A stretch of DNA of 64,000 bases from Siphonodentalium dalli (lineage: Eukaryota > Mollusca > Scaphopoda > Gadilida > Siphonodentaliidae): positions 23,693,141 to 23,757,140 of the forward strand of contig CP136065.1 in the NCBI GenBank assembly GCA_032622095.1, given 5' to 3'. Below, piece after piece: positions 11,740 to 24,301 of the stretch. A program made the translations under genes and the position numbers. The notes beneath the pieces are model-generated. The model did no database searches and was not told the origin of the DNA. It saw only the letters and a program-made list of their open reading frames with translations. The first letter of the stretch is position 1; every line of letters starts with the position of its first letter.

Positions 11740-11985
11740 TTTCGCTTAGTTCATGTTTCTCATGTGGATATCCCTTTGAGGACGCGTATCATTTCTTATG
11801 TCGATGTCCGTTGTATATCGAAATTAAAATGTCCAAGCGGCTCAAATTATACAAGTCAAATGTTTTCGTTTTTTCTAACAAGGACTTACTTTTTGGTATA
11901 TCATGCTATAGTAATGAACGAAATATTAATCTTGTTGAGATCGTTCAATTCTATATATCTGCATCTGGTCATTTCCTAGATTAAT
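11740..11985 (+). mobile_element. LINE reverse-transcriptase C-terminal relic
   Basis: An open frame reads CFSCGYPFEDAYHFLCRCPL (C-x2-C-x8-H-x4-C), then a hydrophobic-basic tail ending in VEIVQFYISASGHFLD and a stop. This is the usual end of CR1/Jockey-like ORF2. Everything upstream is lost at the palindrome. The following ~300 bp, with ACTATTATCAACACC repeats, may be its 3' UTR. Confidence 0.65.
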
Positions 11986-12612
11986 TTCTATAATTCTAGG
12001 CGCGCTTGTATATCCGTATCCATTTAACAACACGCTGCAACATGACCAATATGACTATTATCAACACCACTATTATCAACACCAATGTTATCACCACGTC
12101 TTCCATACCTTTAACCCATCTCGTAACAATGTGTGCTTTATTCCGAACCAGGGAAGAGGAACCTCTGCTAAGTTTTGCAAATTGTTTTCTAATCCGCTCT
12201 GCACCATATATATATGCGTCAAATTCATATATTATCGTTTGGCGTTTCTGTAATGCATACATCTATACTTTGGGGCATAATACATATGTTTAACGTTAGT
12301 GTTTGTGGTCATTATGATGAGGTCCATTCGTAGTTCTAAAGTTATTCGAACACTGGACCAGTATCACTTGACCAGCATGCATGGGCATGTGCCCTGTGTG
12401 TGAACACAACCATTTTTTGATGGGTTGATTGTTTCTGATTATTTTACTGCTCATTCAAGCATGAAGCCACTCACCGCACTCTCGACCATAAGCTACATAT
12501 ACACGGTGGGGAATCACGTGGTTTCGAGGTTGGTGAGTACCACGTATTAAAAATGTGCAAACGCACAAAAACATAATATATGAGGAACTGACACAAACAT
12601 TTTGACTGTTAC

Positions 12613-12849
12613 GAGCATATGCTAGTTTATTTTAAAAACAAGTTGAATCCTTATTTGTTCGGAAATATTCAGTAGTTTTCTATAACATTCTGACCAAAGT
12701 TGCCAGTCGGAGGTTAGTAGAATACACAAGTCCATACATCTAGGAGAATCCTTCGACTGACATCCTTGGTCAGAATGTTAGACAAACAACTGTGAGTTTG
12801 GACACAAATAAGGTATCAGATTATGTGAAACATAGTATAGCATATGCTC
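12613..12849. mobile_element. 237-bp foldback MITE
   Basis: Ends GAGCATATGCTA and TAGCATATGCTC are inverse. Inside, CCTTATTTGT pairs with ACAAATAAGG, and AACATTCTGACCAA (near 12684) pairs with TTGGTCAGAATGTT. The whole element can fold into one interrupted hairpin. No ORF. Confidence 0.7.
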
Positions 12850-14170
12850 ATATCTGCAAAAATACTATGTAATATATATAATTATCATCTTTTAATACCT
12901 TTTTTCCTATTTCAGGTCGCGTTTTCAATCGCTTCGGCCATTTTGAATGCGTGATACTCATCAACTAGAAACCAAGTGAATGTGACGTAATTCCGTGATA
13001 TAAAATGGACTATTCTTCAAACATTTCAGTACATTCTGGCGCTTACAGAGAAAGATATACTCAAAAATATCAGCATTTACTTTTTAGGTTTTTTATTTCA
13101 AATGGCTTCCGAAAATATATGCTCGCAGTCTTATTGCAAGATGACATAGGACTCCAATCGCCTAGTCTTTTCTGAGAAAAAAAAGAATGCGTGATTTTTG
13201 TGTTGTTTTTTGGAGCGGTAACAAACCGGAAATATGCTGTCATAGCGGAGATGAGATTCAGCAACTCGATTGTGGATTTTTTCATCTCGGCTTCAACGAT
13301 CACTAATGGCTCTTCCTACGTTGATGTTTTATTAATGCCCCAAATCCCTCTCAGAGGTATGGAACCTCGCACAGTCTCGCGATCCGCGAGAACAGTATTG
13401 ATTTTATGCCTGCATACTGTTGTCTCGTAAATTATTGTAAACTGTGAATAAGGCTTGCTAATTCCAACATTTAGATGATTTCCGGGAGAAATTGGCCTGC
13501 GATCGCTGTCTGCCGCTACACTGCAAACAAATCCAGATTAATGAGACCATTACGGAGGCTTAACCCTGACACGGCCGCGTCGACTCGGCTGTCGAAGTGT
13601 TAATGCAAGTATTAATGAGACTTAACCGTGTCATCTATACGGATGTTAAACAGAACTCATATGTTTTGAATACCTCATATCTCGTCCCAAAAAATATGAA
13701 ACTAATTTACCTATATATATTACTTTTGAATAAACTTAAAAGTGCTTCCGGAATTTCAATTTGTTATGTGGCAATCATCTCACACATGGACTAACCTCCC
13801 CTACAAACATGCACGTTCTTATTAATTATCCGTACTGTCTTCCAGAGCGCTACAAGAAACCAAAATCGAGTACATGACTGTCTACCATTATATTTTACTG
13901 CCGAACATACCCTAATATAGATTATATATTAGCACTCGCTAATCGTACCAAACATTCGTAATGTAGTGACATTGTAATAAACACAAATTCCCACAACCTC
14001 TGAAAGACAAAACAAATTATTTATCTCGAAACTGATCACCATGTAAATACGTTTATACCGTCATCTTGATTACACGTGTGCTATTATAAGGTTTCATAAG
14101 TTGTAAAAACGTTTGCCCAATCCATGTTGTATATTATGCAAATAAAATATGTTTCAAGTCATGGACGTTA
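12850..14170. other. No gene supported
   Basis: Opposed short frames at 13070-13303 and 13191-13430 show no family features. At 13510-13640 there are early degenerate copies of the GAGACCATTACGG and CGCGTCGA phrases found in the tandem repeat that follows. Confidence 0.3.
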
Positions 14171-14575
14171 AAGTGTTAAAGGTCGGGTGATATCAATGAG
14201 TCAGTCCTATGAGTGTTAAACAAATCCATACGGACGTTAACCTTGTCACGACCGCGTCGAATCGAATGTTAACGTGTTAAGTGTCACGTGACATCAATGA
14301 ATAAATCCTGTCCTAATAGTTTTAATGAGACCACCACGAAGACGTAACCCTGCAACGACGGCGTCGAACCGACTGATAAAGTGTTAAATATCACGTGACA
14401 TCAATGAATAAATCCTGTCCTAATAGTTTTAATGAGACCACCACGAAGACGTAACCCTGCAACGACGGCGTCGAACCGACTGATAAAGCGTTAAATGTCA
14501 CGTGATATCAATCAGTGAGCCATGTCCTATCAGTGCTGAGCAAATCCAGAAAAATGAGACCATTGCAGAGGCTTA
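14171..14575 (+). repeat. ~107-bp tandem repeat (about 4 units)
   Basis: The TCACGTG box recurs at 14284, 14391 and 14498 (exactly 107 bp apart), with an older TCGGGTG version at 14183. Each unit holds ACATCAATGAATAAATCCTG, TTTTAATGAGACC, ACGGCGTCGAACCGACTG and AAGTGTTAAA. Units 2 and 3 are nearly identical. The CACGTG palindrome is an E-box core. Confidence 0.85.
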
Positions 14576-15423
14576 ATCCTGATTATAGTCCTCACTTTAT
14601 AACACTTTATCTTTTGAAGGTAGATTTTTGATATAGTCACCGTTTAAGTCACACATCAAAGGGTGCCTAGGTTCGATCTCGTTCAGCCGAAGTACAGCAT
14701 TATATATACACCACCAGAAATACATACACAACATAACTACAACTCATTTGGTTGACGTGAAGATAGTTTTTAAAAATCGGTAATAGCTTCCAAAGGCAGT
14801 ATTCGTTTCACCAAATACATATGGCCACCGACAAGCCCAAGAATGTGTATCTGAAAAGAGTATTGTCGTTTCAGATATTTCAGCTAACCCCAAATGGTAA
14901 TATCTTGGCCGATGATCGAATGAAGTTTGCTTCTCTATTTTAGGGATCGACTTCAGTCTTAGATTATAGGTCACGTCACCATGGCCTAGCCCCATATGGA
15001 CATATATAACAACGGAACCATGAACCACATTGATATTAACGTATTGCTCTATAGGGCTCAAGATAATTGGTAACTGAAATATAACTTGATTTCATATTCT
15101 AAACAAGATCCACGTGGTTTCTGCAATCTGTTATTCTGAAAAGATTTCAAATTGAAACTCTTCATTTTAATTGAAAGCATTGTGATTATTAATCACTTGG
15201 GCCATGCATGCGTTATTGATATCGAGAATGTGTAGTAACGTCCAGTCATGAGGATTTAACACGGAGCATAGAAAATCATGAAAACGTACAACTAGTAAAT
15301 TCGTGGTTTAAAATCGAATGAAGCATCTTTATCATTATATGTTCCAAGCTCTTCACTTGTAACTGGATCTGTTGGCTCGTTTTTTAACACACTTCTTTGA
15401 TAACATCATATAATCACACCTGG
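14576..15423. other. No gene supported
   Basis: The longest frame is 14744-15061 (minus strand, 105 codons from its first Met). Its translation shows no recognisable domain and no homologue in the window. Treated as chance or relic. Confidence 0.3.
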
Positions 15424-15801
15424 TTATCCCTTTCATGGCGGGAGCTGCGCTGGCGCAACATTAAAGACCCTGTGCCAATGCATTCTCTTATATATGCGAG
15501 TCGACTATAGGTCGTCTTGCATATATAAGAGAATACATTGGCCTAACAATTGTTTATCAATTTTTCTTACATTCTTTAACAATTTTGATAGTTTTTTTTA
15601 TTATATTCTTTAACAATTTTGTTATCATTTTTTTCTTCTTACATTTTTTGACAATTGTATAAGAAATAATATATAATTTGTTAGGCCAATGCATTCTCTT
15701 ATATATGCGAGGCGACCTATGGTCGACTCGCATGTATAAGAGAATGCATTGGCACAGAGTTTTCGCAATAATTCAGGAAGCTCCTGTCATGGAAGAGTTA
15801 A
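15424..15801. mobile_element. Twin-hairpin MITE, copy 1
   Basis: Terminal inverted repeats CTTTCATGGCGGGAGC and its inverse (AGCTCCTGTCATGGAAG, next to TTAA at 15798) enclose two separate hairpins at 15474-15542 and 15683-15753. Each hairpin pairs CAATGCATTCTCTTATATAT with its inverse around a short GTCGAC...GTCG loop. The middle is AT-rich. Related copies: 27709, 29239, 30208. No ORF. Confidence 0.85.
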
Positions 15802-15811
15802 GAGGTCCTGC

Positions 15812-16268
15812 TAATTTCTACGATATTAGTGGGTCCTGCTGAAGTGATATGATTTCTACGATATTAGAGGGTCCTGCTGAAGTGATATGATTTCTACGAT
15901 ATTAGTGGGTCCTGCTGAAGTGATATGATTTCTACGATAATAGTGGGTCCCGCTGAAGTGATATGATTTCTACGATATTAGTGGGTCCTGCTGAAGTGAT
16001 ATGATTTCTACGATAATAGTGGGTCCCGCTGAAGTGATATGATTTCTACGATAATAGTGGGTCCCGCTGAAGTGATATGATTTCTACGATAATAGTGGGT
16101 CCCGCTGAAGTGATATGATTTCTACGATATTAGTGGGTCTCGCTGAAGTGATATGATTTCTACGATATTAGTGGGTCTCGCTGAAGTGATATGATTTCTA
16201 CGATATTAGTGGGTCCTGCTGAAGTGATATGATTTCTACGATATTAGTGGGTCCTGCTGAAGTGATAA
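15812..16268 (+). repeat. 38-bp tandem repeat, ~12 units
   Basis: Unit GAAGTGATATGATTTCTACG ATATTAGTGGGTCCTGCT. Variants are ATATTAG/ATAATAG and TCCTGCT/TCCCGCT/TCTCGCT. It starts 10 bp after the twin-hairpin MITE. Confidence 0.95.
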
Positions 16269-16274
16269 GATGAA

Positions 16275-16400
16275 TTGAATGCTTTATTGCGAAGACACAA
16301 ATTAATGAGTAACATGCAAAACACATATACGATATTTTATATACAATATGTACACAATGAAAATGAGACCCCTCCCAACAAACGTGTTGTTTTTTTTTCC
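16275..16400 (-). mobile_element. Possible LINE-B 3' tail
   Basis: On the minus strand this ends TGTGTCTTCGCAATAAAGCA. The GCAATAAA close to the end resembles the 3' ends of the (TATC)n-tailed LINE fragments at 4972 and 48840. No coding relic was recognised upstream (16400-16890). Confidence 0.35.
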
Positions 16401-16897
16401 TTGTTCCTTATTTTGTTCTTTTAAAAATCGTGTGTGTATATAAGTTATATTCTTCTTATGTTTTCCATGTCCTTTTGACTATCAGTTTGAATGTTTGACC
16501 ATGCAATGAGCTAATTCAGCTGCCTTCCACAAGGTATACAATTAGTCGCAATTAAGAGACTTCTCAAAAGGCATTTTTTTGAAAAATAGAGAGTTGTTTC
16601 AAACGAGAGATATTTTCTATTGACAAGAGCCTATGAAACTTTTCGCGCGAAGGATTTTCCCAGTAATATTTTTGGGATATAGCTAGTAGGCCAAAGCGAT
16701 GCTATAACAAAAGTATCGTTATATTTCCTAAAGTTGTCATTTTACGGTGTGTTATTGATCTGAACAAATGAAGGAAATGCCATTTTGTGTAGAAAACATT
16801 CAAAACATACATACTGTGAACTAGTTTATTAATGGCACTCTTGGTTGAAGCAAACGGACAATTCAAACCAGGCTATGCATATCGTTTTTCAAACACC

Positions 16898-18126
16898 AGA
16901 ACAGCCATGATTAAAACAGTATAAAACAGAACAGCCATGATTAAAACAGTATAAAACAGAACAGCCATGATTAAAACAGTATAAAACAGAACAGCCATGA
17001 TTAAAACAGTATAAAACAAGAACAGCCATGATTAAAACAGTATAAAATAGAACAGCCATGATTAAAACAGTATAAAATAGAACAGCCATGATTAAAACAG
17101 TATAAAACAGAACAGCCATGATTAAAACAGTATAAAACAGAACAGCCATGATTAAAACAGTATAAAATAGAACAGCCATGATTAAAACAGTATAAAACAA
17201 GAACAGCCATGATTAAAACAGTATAAAATAGAACAGCCATGATTAAAACAGTATAAAATAGAACAGCCATGATTAAAACAGTATAAAATAGAACAGCCAT
17301 GATTAAAACAGTATAAAACAAGAACAGCCATGATTAAAACAGTATAAAACAAGAACAGCCATGATTAAAACAGTATAAAACAGAACAGCCATGATTAAAA
17401 CAGTATAAAATAGAACAGCCATGATTAAAACAGTATAAAACAAGAACAGCCATGATTAAAACAGTATAAAATAGAACAGCCATGATTAAAACAGTATAAA
17501 ACAAGAACAGCCATGATTAAAACAGTATAAAATAGAACAGCCATGATTAAAACAGTATAAAATAGAACAGCCATGATTAAAACAGTATAAAATAGAACAG
17601 CCATGATTAAAACAGTATAAAACAAGAACAGCCATGATTAAAACAGTATAAAACAAGAACAGCCATGATTAAAACAGTATAAAACAGAACAGCCATGATT
17701 AAAACAGTATAAAATAGAACAGCCATGATTAAAACAGTATAAAACAAGAACAGCCATGATTAAAACAGTATAAAACAGAACAGCCATGATTAAAACAGTA
17801 TAAAACAGAACAGCCATGATTAAAACAGTATAAAACAAGAACAGCCATGATTAAAACAGTATAAAATAGAACAGCCATGATTAAAACAGTATAAAATAGA
17901 ACAGCCATGATTAAAACAGTATAAAACAGAACAGCCATGATTAAAACAGTATAAAACAGAACAGCCATGATTAAAACAGTATAAAACAAGAACAGCCATG
18001 ATTAAAACAGTATAAAATAGAACAGCCATGATTAAAACAGTATAAAATAGAACAGCCATGATTAAAACAGTATAAAACAGAACAGCCATGATTAAAACAG
18101 TATAAACAGAACAGCCATGATTAAAA
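16898..18126 (+). repeat. 30/31-bp minisatellite, ~40 units
   Basis: Unit ACAGCCATGATTAAAACAGT ATAAAACAGA. Three variants occur: ...AACAGA (30 bp), ...AATAGA (30 bp) and ...AACAAGA (31 bp). Because 30 is a multiple of 3, the minus strand reads as long decapeptide repeats (YTVLIMAVLF); these are not genes. Variant order shows a higher-order structure (see findings). Confidence 0.97.
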
Positions 18127-21100
18127 TGTGTTGTTTACGAATGTTTCATACAGACACTGGCTTTTCTCTCAAATCGTTCGTATTATTCAAACATCGCAAA
18201 ATCACAACTTTAGACAAATTATGGTACATGCAGGTTCTTAACTTGACATCAGCATGTTGCCCCGCCAGCATCATAGCTAATTAGCAGGACTCACCAGCAT
18301 CATATCAAATTAGCTGGACCACTTAATCGGGTGTGGTAACATGCCCTCTATCTCATTATGTTTACTGATCTTGGCAACGCCATTTTACAAGAGTAAGAAA
18401 CAAATCTGGAAACATCATTTCTGCAGCTACAAGACTGAAAAAGCAGAATTGCTGTACATATAACAAGTCTGAAAGCATCAAACAAATCGGGAAACGTCAT
18501 TATTGCGCATAATAAAAGCCTGCATGGAAGCATAATAGCTTAAGATATTTTCCATACTTTAGTATTGATTGTTCGCTATGACATGCTTGAAGTTTGCGCC
18601 CTCGCAGACATTCATACAGTCTACTTATTTGATAATGTGATTACTCCAGGGACTGTTGGAACATAAGTGTTGTCTACACATTTCATATCCTGAATGTCGT
18701 TTTGCCTTTTCCCCAACTTTGAAACACAATGGGTGATTGTATTTATGTCAAAAATATGACATTACTTGATATAATAAAGGTATGAATACATTTATATTAT
18801 ATACGACTAGAGTTTTCACAAATGTTAAATGTATATTTATAGAAGATAACGAAACTTGAGATATTCGTAAAATTCGCTCTTCAGTTAGTAAAGGTGGCCA
18901 TTTTGGAAATAATTGCAAAGTTAACCGCCGATCGGTAGAATATTACAAATGTCCCTTTCTTCAATAAAATTAAGGGAAAAAAGGATAAGTTTATCTAAAT
19001 CTTATGTTTTAATTTTGTTATTAAAGACACGTGGCAGTTTGCGAGCGTTTGTTTCACTTATGTGTGAACAATTGAAAAAGCTGGAAAATGACTGTGACCA
19101 TTGCATGTATTTTTCAGAGCGTATGAAGCCGGTATATCAATAGTTCGTGTATTTTTAATCTATCGTATACCCATAAGTTACACCAAACTCATATCCATAT
19201 TTTTTTAAATAAACCAGTGGATAAACAAGGTAATATTGTAAAAAAAATCGCCTATATAAAAATAACCATACAACAACATTATTAAAAGCATGAATCAATG
19301 CAAATATCTAAAATAATATACATCCACATTATATCCATGAAAAGTGTCATTTTACATGTAGGAGATGACCTTTTGAAGTTATGTACATATATGTCGTTAC
19401 ACTCACCAACCATTCGGCGACATATATGTCGTTCTACCCGCCAAGGGTGGTTGTGTTATAAATGAAGTCCTTGTGCGTAGGAATAAAAACATGGGCCCCG
19501 TGTGTACTATTTAAAACGTCACTCCTCCATAATGGTGTAAATGGCAATGCAATGCAGGACGAAACGCATGTTTTAATAAACGGTAGTACTATCGTTTGTC
19601 CGATCCTTTTCAAGTTGCAAATGACAATTGTGAGAGCTCGATTTTAACTTCCAGTCAGTCATCGGAAAGAATCAACGTTTTTTAACGCAACTCGTCCAAA
19701 AATAGGTCAAGCAGTTGTGCTCTTTCTGTACCCATTACTTCATAGATAGGCTCGTCAGACCATCTCTATGTAGAAGTAGAAGTGGAAATTACCAGTAAGA
19801 GTTAAGATGTACATTGAGATTAAATGTGCTCATTAAATAAAAATTCATAATATAACACCATTTAAATCTCAGTTATTGGTTACGTATAGACACTTTTATA
19901 ATGAAGTGAAGATGTATGAATTCTCAGTATGAGTTAAATAAGCAGTAATATCCTCACATCTAAACTTACAGGTAAATCATCAAAAACAATTAGTTCCTTC
20001 GCGTTCAAATATGTGGCGTTATGGAGACTCATACCCAACATTCAAATTAAGCCCGGTAATGCTACGATTTCGTCACGTTCGGTGATCAAAATATTTAGAT
20101 AAGTACATACTTAACATGCCACAGAACGACTTAACTACTTTCAACGTTTTGCACAGCCGTATGATAAACGCTTTATTTCCACTATATATGTGGGGAAGAA
20201 ACTAACCAAGAACGTGTTTTGTTCTTATATTGGAGACATTTGATATGTTTTGTCTAACACTTCGAGAAGTCATGGAATACAGACATATTCCCGATATATT
20301 AGTATGTCACATATCTATCGGTCTGTGTTCATTTCCAGAATGTGATAGCAAACAATTGCGTATGTTAGTTTGAGGTTTAAAGATGATATATATATGAGTC
20401 AGATTAACAGATGTCATTGATTAATAAGGCGGCACTTCGTCTAATTTAATGAAATTATCAAGCTTATAATATATTTTAAATGACGAATTTTGATCGAAAC
20501 TTACAAACCACTGACTCATAATTGTGGAGATTACCGCGCGAACAGCTAAAATTATTTAATGCGATGATCTGGGAGAAAATTCGTACATCGAATTTTAGAT
20601 ATTTTCACGAATCCATGATTGTCTTTGAATGTCAAAAACGGGGCAACTCCGATGGAGACAACTGAAGCTACTCTGGCCAAATAGCACGAAAACCGAGAGA
20701 ACATTTAAGCGTACGGTACTTACCGTAGACTATATCAGTATTAGTAACGACAGAGAACGAACATTATTATTGTTTGATAATTATGTATTTGTTCATGGTG
20801 CATTTTGTAATACTTATCCCACCTGTCCCCATGTTTATAATGTGTATAACTATATACCATGTACATATGTTAAATGTCTCAATACTCGTGTTGTATTTTG
20901 AGTGAAGAGAAATAAACAATTTAATTTCGTATAAGTATGCGCAAATATCACAATATATGCCACACATCATTTAGACTGAGTCCATTATTAGTTGTACAAT
21001 ATTCCTAGGAAATTTGTTGGGTCTACATCCCGAATTGGAGCTTTTCTATAAAGGATAAGTCGTCAATGTATTAGTGAGATTCCACCTGTAACCATTGTAC

Positions 21101-21932
21101 GGACCATTGGGTTTTTATATATGTATCATTGGTAACTGTGTATTACGTAGATATGTTACTTGTAATATATGTGAACGACGAAACACAAGTTTCAATAAAA
21201 CATTAAAGCAATGCAATTGTTGAATTATTGACTGAAAACGGTTATGTATGTCTCAACAACCGTTGGGTGTAGGCCGTTATGCGATATTAATTTAATCCAG
21301 CATGGATTTTTTCATGTTTTATTATCAGATGATATGACCATAAAAAAGCTTTAAAAATATGTTCTAGCTACGATTGTATCACAAACTTTGTCAGCTAATC
21401 CAAAACACACCAATTTGGACATTTATAAATGCTCATGTCTGTATAGAAACAGTAACACCTGTTATTAAAAGGTTTAGGTCAACATGACATTCCTGCACAA
21501 GCACGCAATTAGCAAAATGTAAAAAAATAATTAGAATTACCCCCTTTATCTACAAGTATACATATAGCCCCACTCGCACAAGTCAATGGCTTATACACGG
21601 GCGTGTATACTCACGTGATGTTAGTGTTACGATCACTCGCATAATAACTAGTTTTATGGGAAAACTAAGTATTACCCACTTATACTACAATCATCTTTAT
21701 CACAATAACTTTTATGAGCAAATAACATATGATTCAAACTACACCATGAGTTCACCAATACAGACGCCTATACGATGATATCCCCATGGCAATGTCGCCG
21801 ATAGTCTGAACAGCACGCACGCGTGGGCTTCTTCGCTTCAGAACAGATGTCGGATCGGCCATGATGGCTCGTCCGGTCGCGTTTGCTACATTCGTCATCC
21901 CCGACTGAGATGTCAAAATGTGTTAAATAATC
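18127..21932. other. AT-rich intergenic stretch between the two receptor genes; no gene supported
   Basis: I see no recognisable coding sequence. Small features: ACATATATGTCGTT occurs twice (about 19388 and 19420), and TATA-rich runs occur near 18780. Short frames at 18949, 19462 and 20629 lack family features. Confidence 0.35.
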
Positions 21933-22587
21933 ATGGTCTCCGTGGCAAGGATCGATAAGGCTCGGTCCAAATGGAGTTACTCAGGAATCCGCGCGGGGGC
22001 TTCCCCATTAGCATTTCCGACTGCAATTACCACGGCCAAAATACCGAGTATTTATATTCTTCAACACGAATTACCAGATAGCTCGTATACATGGAGTACA
22101 GACAGCTCTACAATGACTGAAATCGCCTCCAGTTACAGCAATTTCGTTAGCATTGATCGGCTCACGGTGAAGTGACTTGTATGAGCATTTAGTGAAGTTG
22201 GGATAATCTGATCGCGTTGTGTTCTACCGAGGCACAGTATTTTGTAATAATATAATTTGTAGAGGCTCACTGGCAGCTTCCTCGATAAGCGCTTAATGAA
22301 ATTCCGTATTCCGGCTCGCGAATTTTTCTCATCTTAGAGAAATTGATTTTATGTGTGGAGCTACAACTCTATTACGATGACTTGTAGAGAAAGTTGAACT
22401 AGACTGTCATTACTATATTTCATATTCTGTTGTGTTCCACCAAATTGTTATTGAATCGGTCTTCTTCGACCTCTTGTGACGTGTTTAAATATGTTTATGT
22501 CTATGTTGCATTGCATCTTGAGACCTTCTGGCGCTGGAAGATGCAACACGTGATATTATTGTGAATAGTGCTGACAATATAAACAAG
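21933..22587 (+). promoter_or_regulatory. Presumed 5' flank / 5' UTR of receptor gene 2
   Basis: Lies directly before the start codon at 22588 and is locally CpG-richer (21810-22050) than the AT-rich neighbourhood. No TATA box or initiator was assigned. An open frame at 21933-22175 has no recognisable domain. Assignment as promoter is by position only. Confidence 0.3.
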
Positions 22588-22672
22588 ATGGAAGTCATCT
22601 GCATGTTGTTCTGCGTCACGACATCTTACCACGTGGTATCCAGTTCCGTGATACACCATGATATTCCTATCG
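22588..22672 (+). CDS. Putative ionotropic glutamate receptor, exon 1 (signal peptide)
   Basis: ATG at 22588 in a good context (AACAAGATGG) opens 28 codons plus one base before a consensus donor CG|GTAAGTAA. The peptide begins MEVICMLFCVTTSYHVVSSS, a plausible secretory signal, and ends HHDIPI. The split codon G|GT joins to the exon at 58459 to give IPIGAIFD, the conserved entry into the amino-terminal (clamshell) domain of AMPA/kainate-type receptors. The product would be a glutamate-gated cation channel subunit in the cell membrane. Exon length and phase equal those of the minus-strand exon at 6741, suggesting divergent paralogues. The signal peptide is less hydrophobic than typical, so experimental transcripts would matter. 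Confidence 0.6.
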
Positions 22673-23819
22673 GTAAGTAATTCAAAAAAGCATTTACCAC
22701 GTTAATTATATGCTTGTTGCGGAATTGTCATTGAGTTGCATGTATATAACTTTTTCGAACGAACGTAATTAATGTCATTTAAAAAAAAATGCCCAACCGG
22801 ATTTCACACCACAGAAGTACGATTTCTGTGTTATGTCCTTGCATGCCTATCCTGCTGGAATTTATACACTGGAATACATGGACTTGCAAAAGATGGAATT
22901 TGCTGTATTTATGTGTTTTTTGTTTTGTTCTGTTAAATTTTATGTTGTCATTCATCTCTCGTATTGAATGTTGATGTCAAATCGGTTGGAACATGTTTAA
23001 CTAATGTTATTTACATTTGTTTCTAAAATTACTTTTCTTGCATTATGGTGTCGCAGACATGACATGTTTCAGTTTTGGTAGCCATGGTATTTTTTTTTTT
23101 AAAGAAAACAAATCATCCATAAACAAATGTACATCTTCAAACTTGAGAAACTTCGACTCAAAAGCAGCAGTCTTACTGAAGACATCCATGAAAATCACCG
23201 AAGGGCAAACAACAGGTGATCATGTGGTGTCTAAGAAGGCACATATCACTTTCTGTTGGTCTGTCCGAGATACTATAAAATCAGGAATGGGTGTGTCATG
23301 TCATTAGAAACTTCATACACGACCAGTATCATATTTACGAATGAGTCGAATTGTTTTCCACTACAACATCATTAAAGCAACCGAAACTTCTATCACTAGG
23401 AACGTTCGGTTTTAATCTTCTGTCACATAGAATAGAATCGATACTAAATCAATTTGTGGCCATATACGAACAATGTGTTAACCAAGTAGCACAGTTGCCT
23501 AATTCGGTGGATGTCGGTTAATTGTCAACCGTTCCATTATCTTATACTAAAATGTAAAGAAAGATATTGTTCATATTGTCTATAAACAAACAGCAGTGGT
23601 ATGTGTAGTTCACTATCTGTTTCACTCTTCCTTTCCTCACAGCTGATTCATACCTTTCTGTGACGTGTTATTTTCTCGTCATTTTCCACCAACCTGTTAT
23701 CTACAACATGTTATATTCATCTCGGCCTCGCGGAGAGTAGAAAAATTGGATCATATACGGCCGATATGAACTTATTTTGATTGAAATAACTACATATATA
23801 ACTTATGTTTCGTTGAAAA
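22673..23819. other. Intronic stretch with no gene supported
   Basis: AT-rich. Frames at 22789 and 23017 show no recognisable motifs. Confidence 0.35.
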
Positions 23820-24299
23820 GTTAGGTCCAAATAAAACTTATTTCACACCTAAATAAAAGGTCGACCGATCACAGTGTCCCCCGCGTGGCAAGTCCCCCGC
23901 ATCGGCTTTGTTAAAGAAATTTAATAAAATGTTGAAATTTTCTAAGTCGAAAGGGTTAACAATTCCGTAAAAAAAATAAAACTCAACCTGTATCTTGATA
24001 TGACTGATCCACATACAAAATGTATTTGCAATTAAAGGATCCAAACTTGAGATATCATCCGGAAACCGAAAAAGTAAGACATTTTCTAAGTAATTAAAAG
24101 GTGGAAAAAGGGAAATAACTCCATAAAAGAACATCGGATCAAACCCAAAATTGCACCTGTGTTCTTGGTTGAGACACCTACATACAAAGTTTCAATCAAA
24201 TCGGATGATCATTACTGGAGTTATAATTCCGGACGGACGGGACGGACGCACACACGGACGGGCTGATTACAATAGTCCCCCAAAAATATTTGTTTCGGA
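23820..24299 (+). repeat. Divergent ~180-bp mollusc-type repeat
   Basis: Two related segments with AAGGGTTAACAATTCCGTAA or AAGGGAAATAACTCCATAAA, then CACCTGT, a TGATCCACATACAAA-like box and AATCGGATGATC. It ends in GGACGGACGGGACGGACGC. Such repeats are common in mollusc genomes in my experience. Non-coding. Confidence 0.5.
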
Positions 24300-24301
24300 G
24301 G

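Noticed and set aside
14650-14700. GGTTCGATCTC phrase suggesting a tRNA T-arm
   Set aside because: No matching acceptor, D-arm or anticodon arm around it.
14744-15061. 105-codon minus-strand frame
   Set aside because: No recognisable motif, no splice context and no second copy; not distinguishable from chance.
16889-18089. Long minus-strand frames of YTVLIMAVLF repeats resembling a membrane protein
   Set aside because: Produced by a 30-bp minisatellite whose unit length is divisible by three; frames shift at every 31-bp unit.
20716-20800. GTAAGT-type donor on the minus strand as a third signal-peptide exon
   Set aside because: The frame before it contains stops and no hydrophobic leader.
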